Part shown: piece after piece, positions 14,206 through 14,227 of the stretch
Numbering within the stretch: position 1 is the first letter of the stretch
Layout: each line of letters begins with the position of its first letter
NCBI GenBank assembly: GCA_023415605.1
Contig: JAEZKB010000357.1
Coordinates: 1-14,227 of the forward strand
Source of the DNA: Pseudomonadota bacterium
GTDB lineage: Bacteria > Pseudomonadota > Alphaproteobacteria > Rhizobiales > Devosiaceae
Reading direction: 5' to 3'
DNA: 14,227 bases
Translations under genes and position numbers: made by a program
Notes under the pieces: generated by a model
Databases searched by the model: none
What the model was told of the DNA's origin: nothing
The model's input: the letters and a program-made list of their open reading frames with translations, nothing else

Positions 14206-14227
14206 CGAGGCCCTCTTCCTCGAACTC
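14171..14227 (+). CDS. bfr: Bacterioferritin, N-terminal fragment
   Basis: Nineteen residues are visible before the right edge. MKGEAQVIERLNEALFLEL matches the first helix of bacterioferritin (M-K-G-x-x-x-VI-x-x-LN-x-x-L-x-x-EL), including the ferroxidase Glu position in the final EL. GGAGG lies five bases before the ATG, a strong ribosome site inside the end of bfd. The protein would form the 24-subunit iron-storage shell. Overlap with bfd implies joint transcription and coupled translation. Confidence 0.87.
   Translation, partial: MKGEAQVIERLNEALFLEL

Overview
The window looks like chromosomal DNA from a high-GC alphaproteobacterium, most likely order Hyphomicrobiales (possibly Devosiaceae; this placement is inference). 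The base composition, an initiator tRNA with an A:U/G:C/G:C anticodon stem (a variant described for rhizobia), a RirA-type iron box and a short palindromic repeat common in alphaproteobacterial intergenic regions all point that way. Nothing indicates a phage, plasmid or insertion sequence.

Layout. Positions 1-2599 (minus strand) carry a BMP/nucleoside-type ABC importer: a Tat-exported binding protein, then two permeases, the second cut by the window edge. The ATPase is not in view. A 269-base regulatory region with an operator-like repeat cluster separates it from a divergent, tightly overlapping plus-strand trio (2869-4911): a free Rieske [2Fe-2S] protein, a Rieske-type oxygenase catalytic subunit whose own Rieske cluster ligands are missing, and a glutathione S-transferase-like protein. 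This combination recalls the NdmC/NdmD/NdmE methylxanthine N7-demethylase of caffeine-degrading Pseudomonas. Next to a purine-nucleoside-type importer it suggests an uptake-plus-N-dealkylation module for a purine-like or other N-methylated compound. It is the most interesting part of the window.

Positions 4902-8284 hold an acylphosphatase-like protein that has lost both catalytic residues (minus strand), a Na/Pi-cotransporter family protein with a PhoU-like tail, a 76-residue orphan made only of flagellar rod/hook terminal helices, and a DMT/EamA exporter. Three plus-strand genes between 4.3 and 7.2 kb appear to start with TTG. A complete initiator tRNA-fMet transcription unit follows on the minus strand (promoter 8457-8485, tRNA 8330-8406, terminator 8284-8316), with an inverted repeat that brackets the mature tRNA.

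Positions 8621-10884 contain a Tas-like aldo/keto reductase, an unrecognised 69-residue acidic protein behind two strong leader hairpins, and a DUF599 membrane protein. Positions 10919-13715 (minus strand) contain a secreted Sel1-repeat protein and a GT39 membrane glycosyltransferase. The window ends in a bfd-bfr iron-storage operon (13894 onwards) with a TGA-N9-TCA box over its likely -35. Apart from the importer/oxygenase region and the bfd-bfr pair, the genes look like unrelated neighbours.
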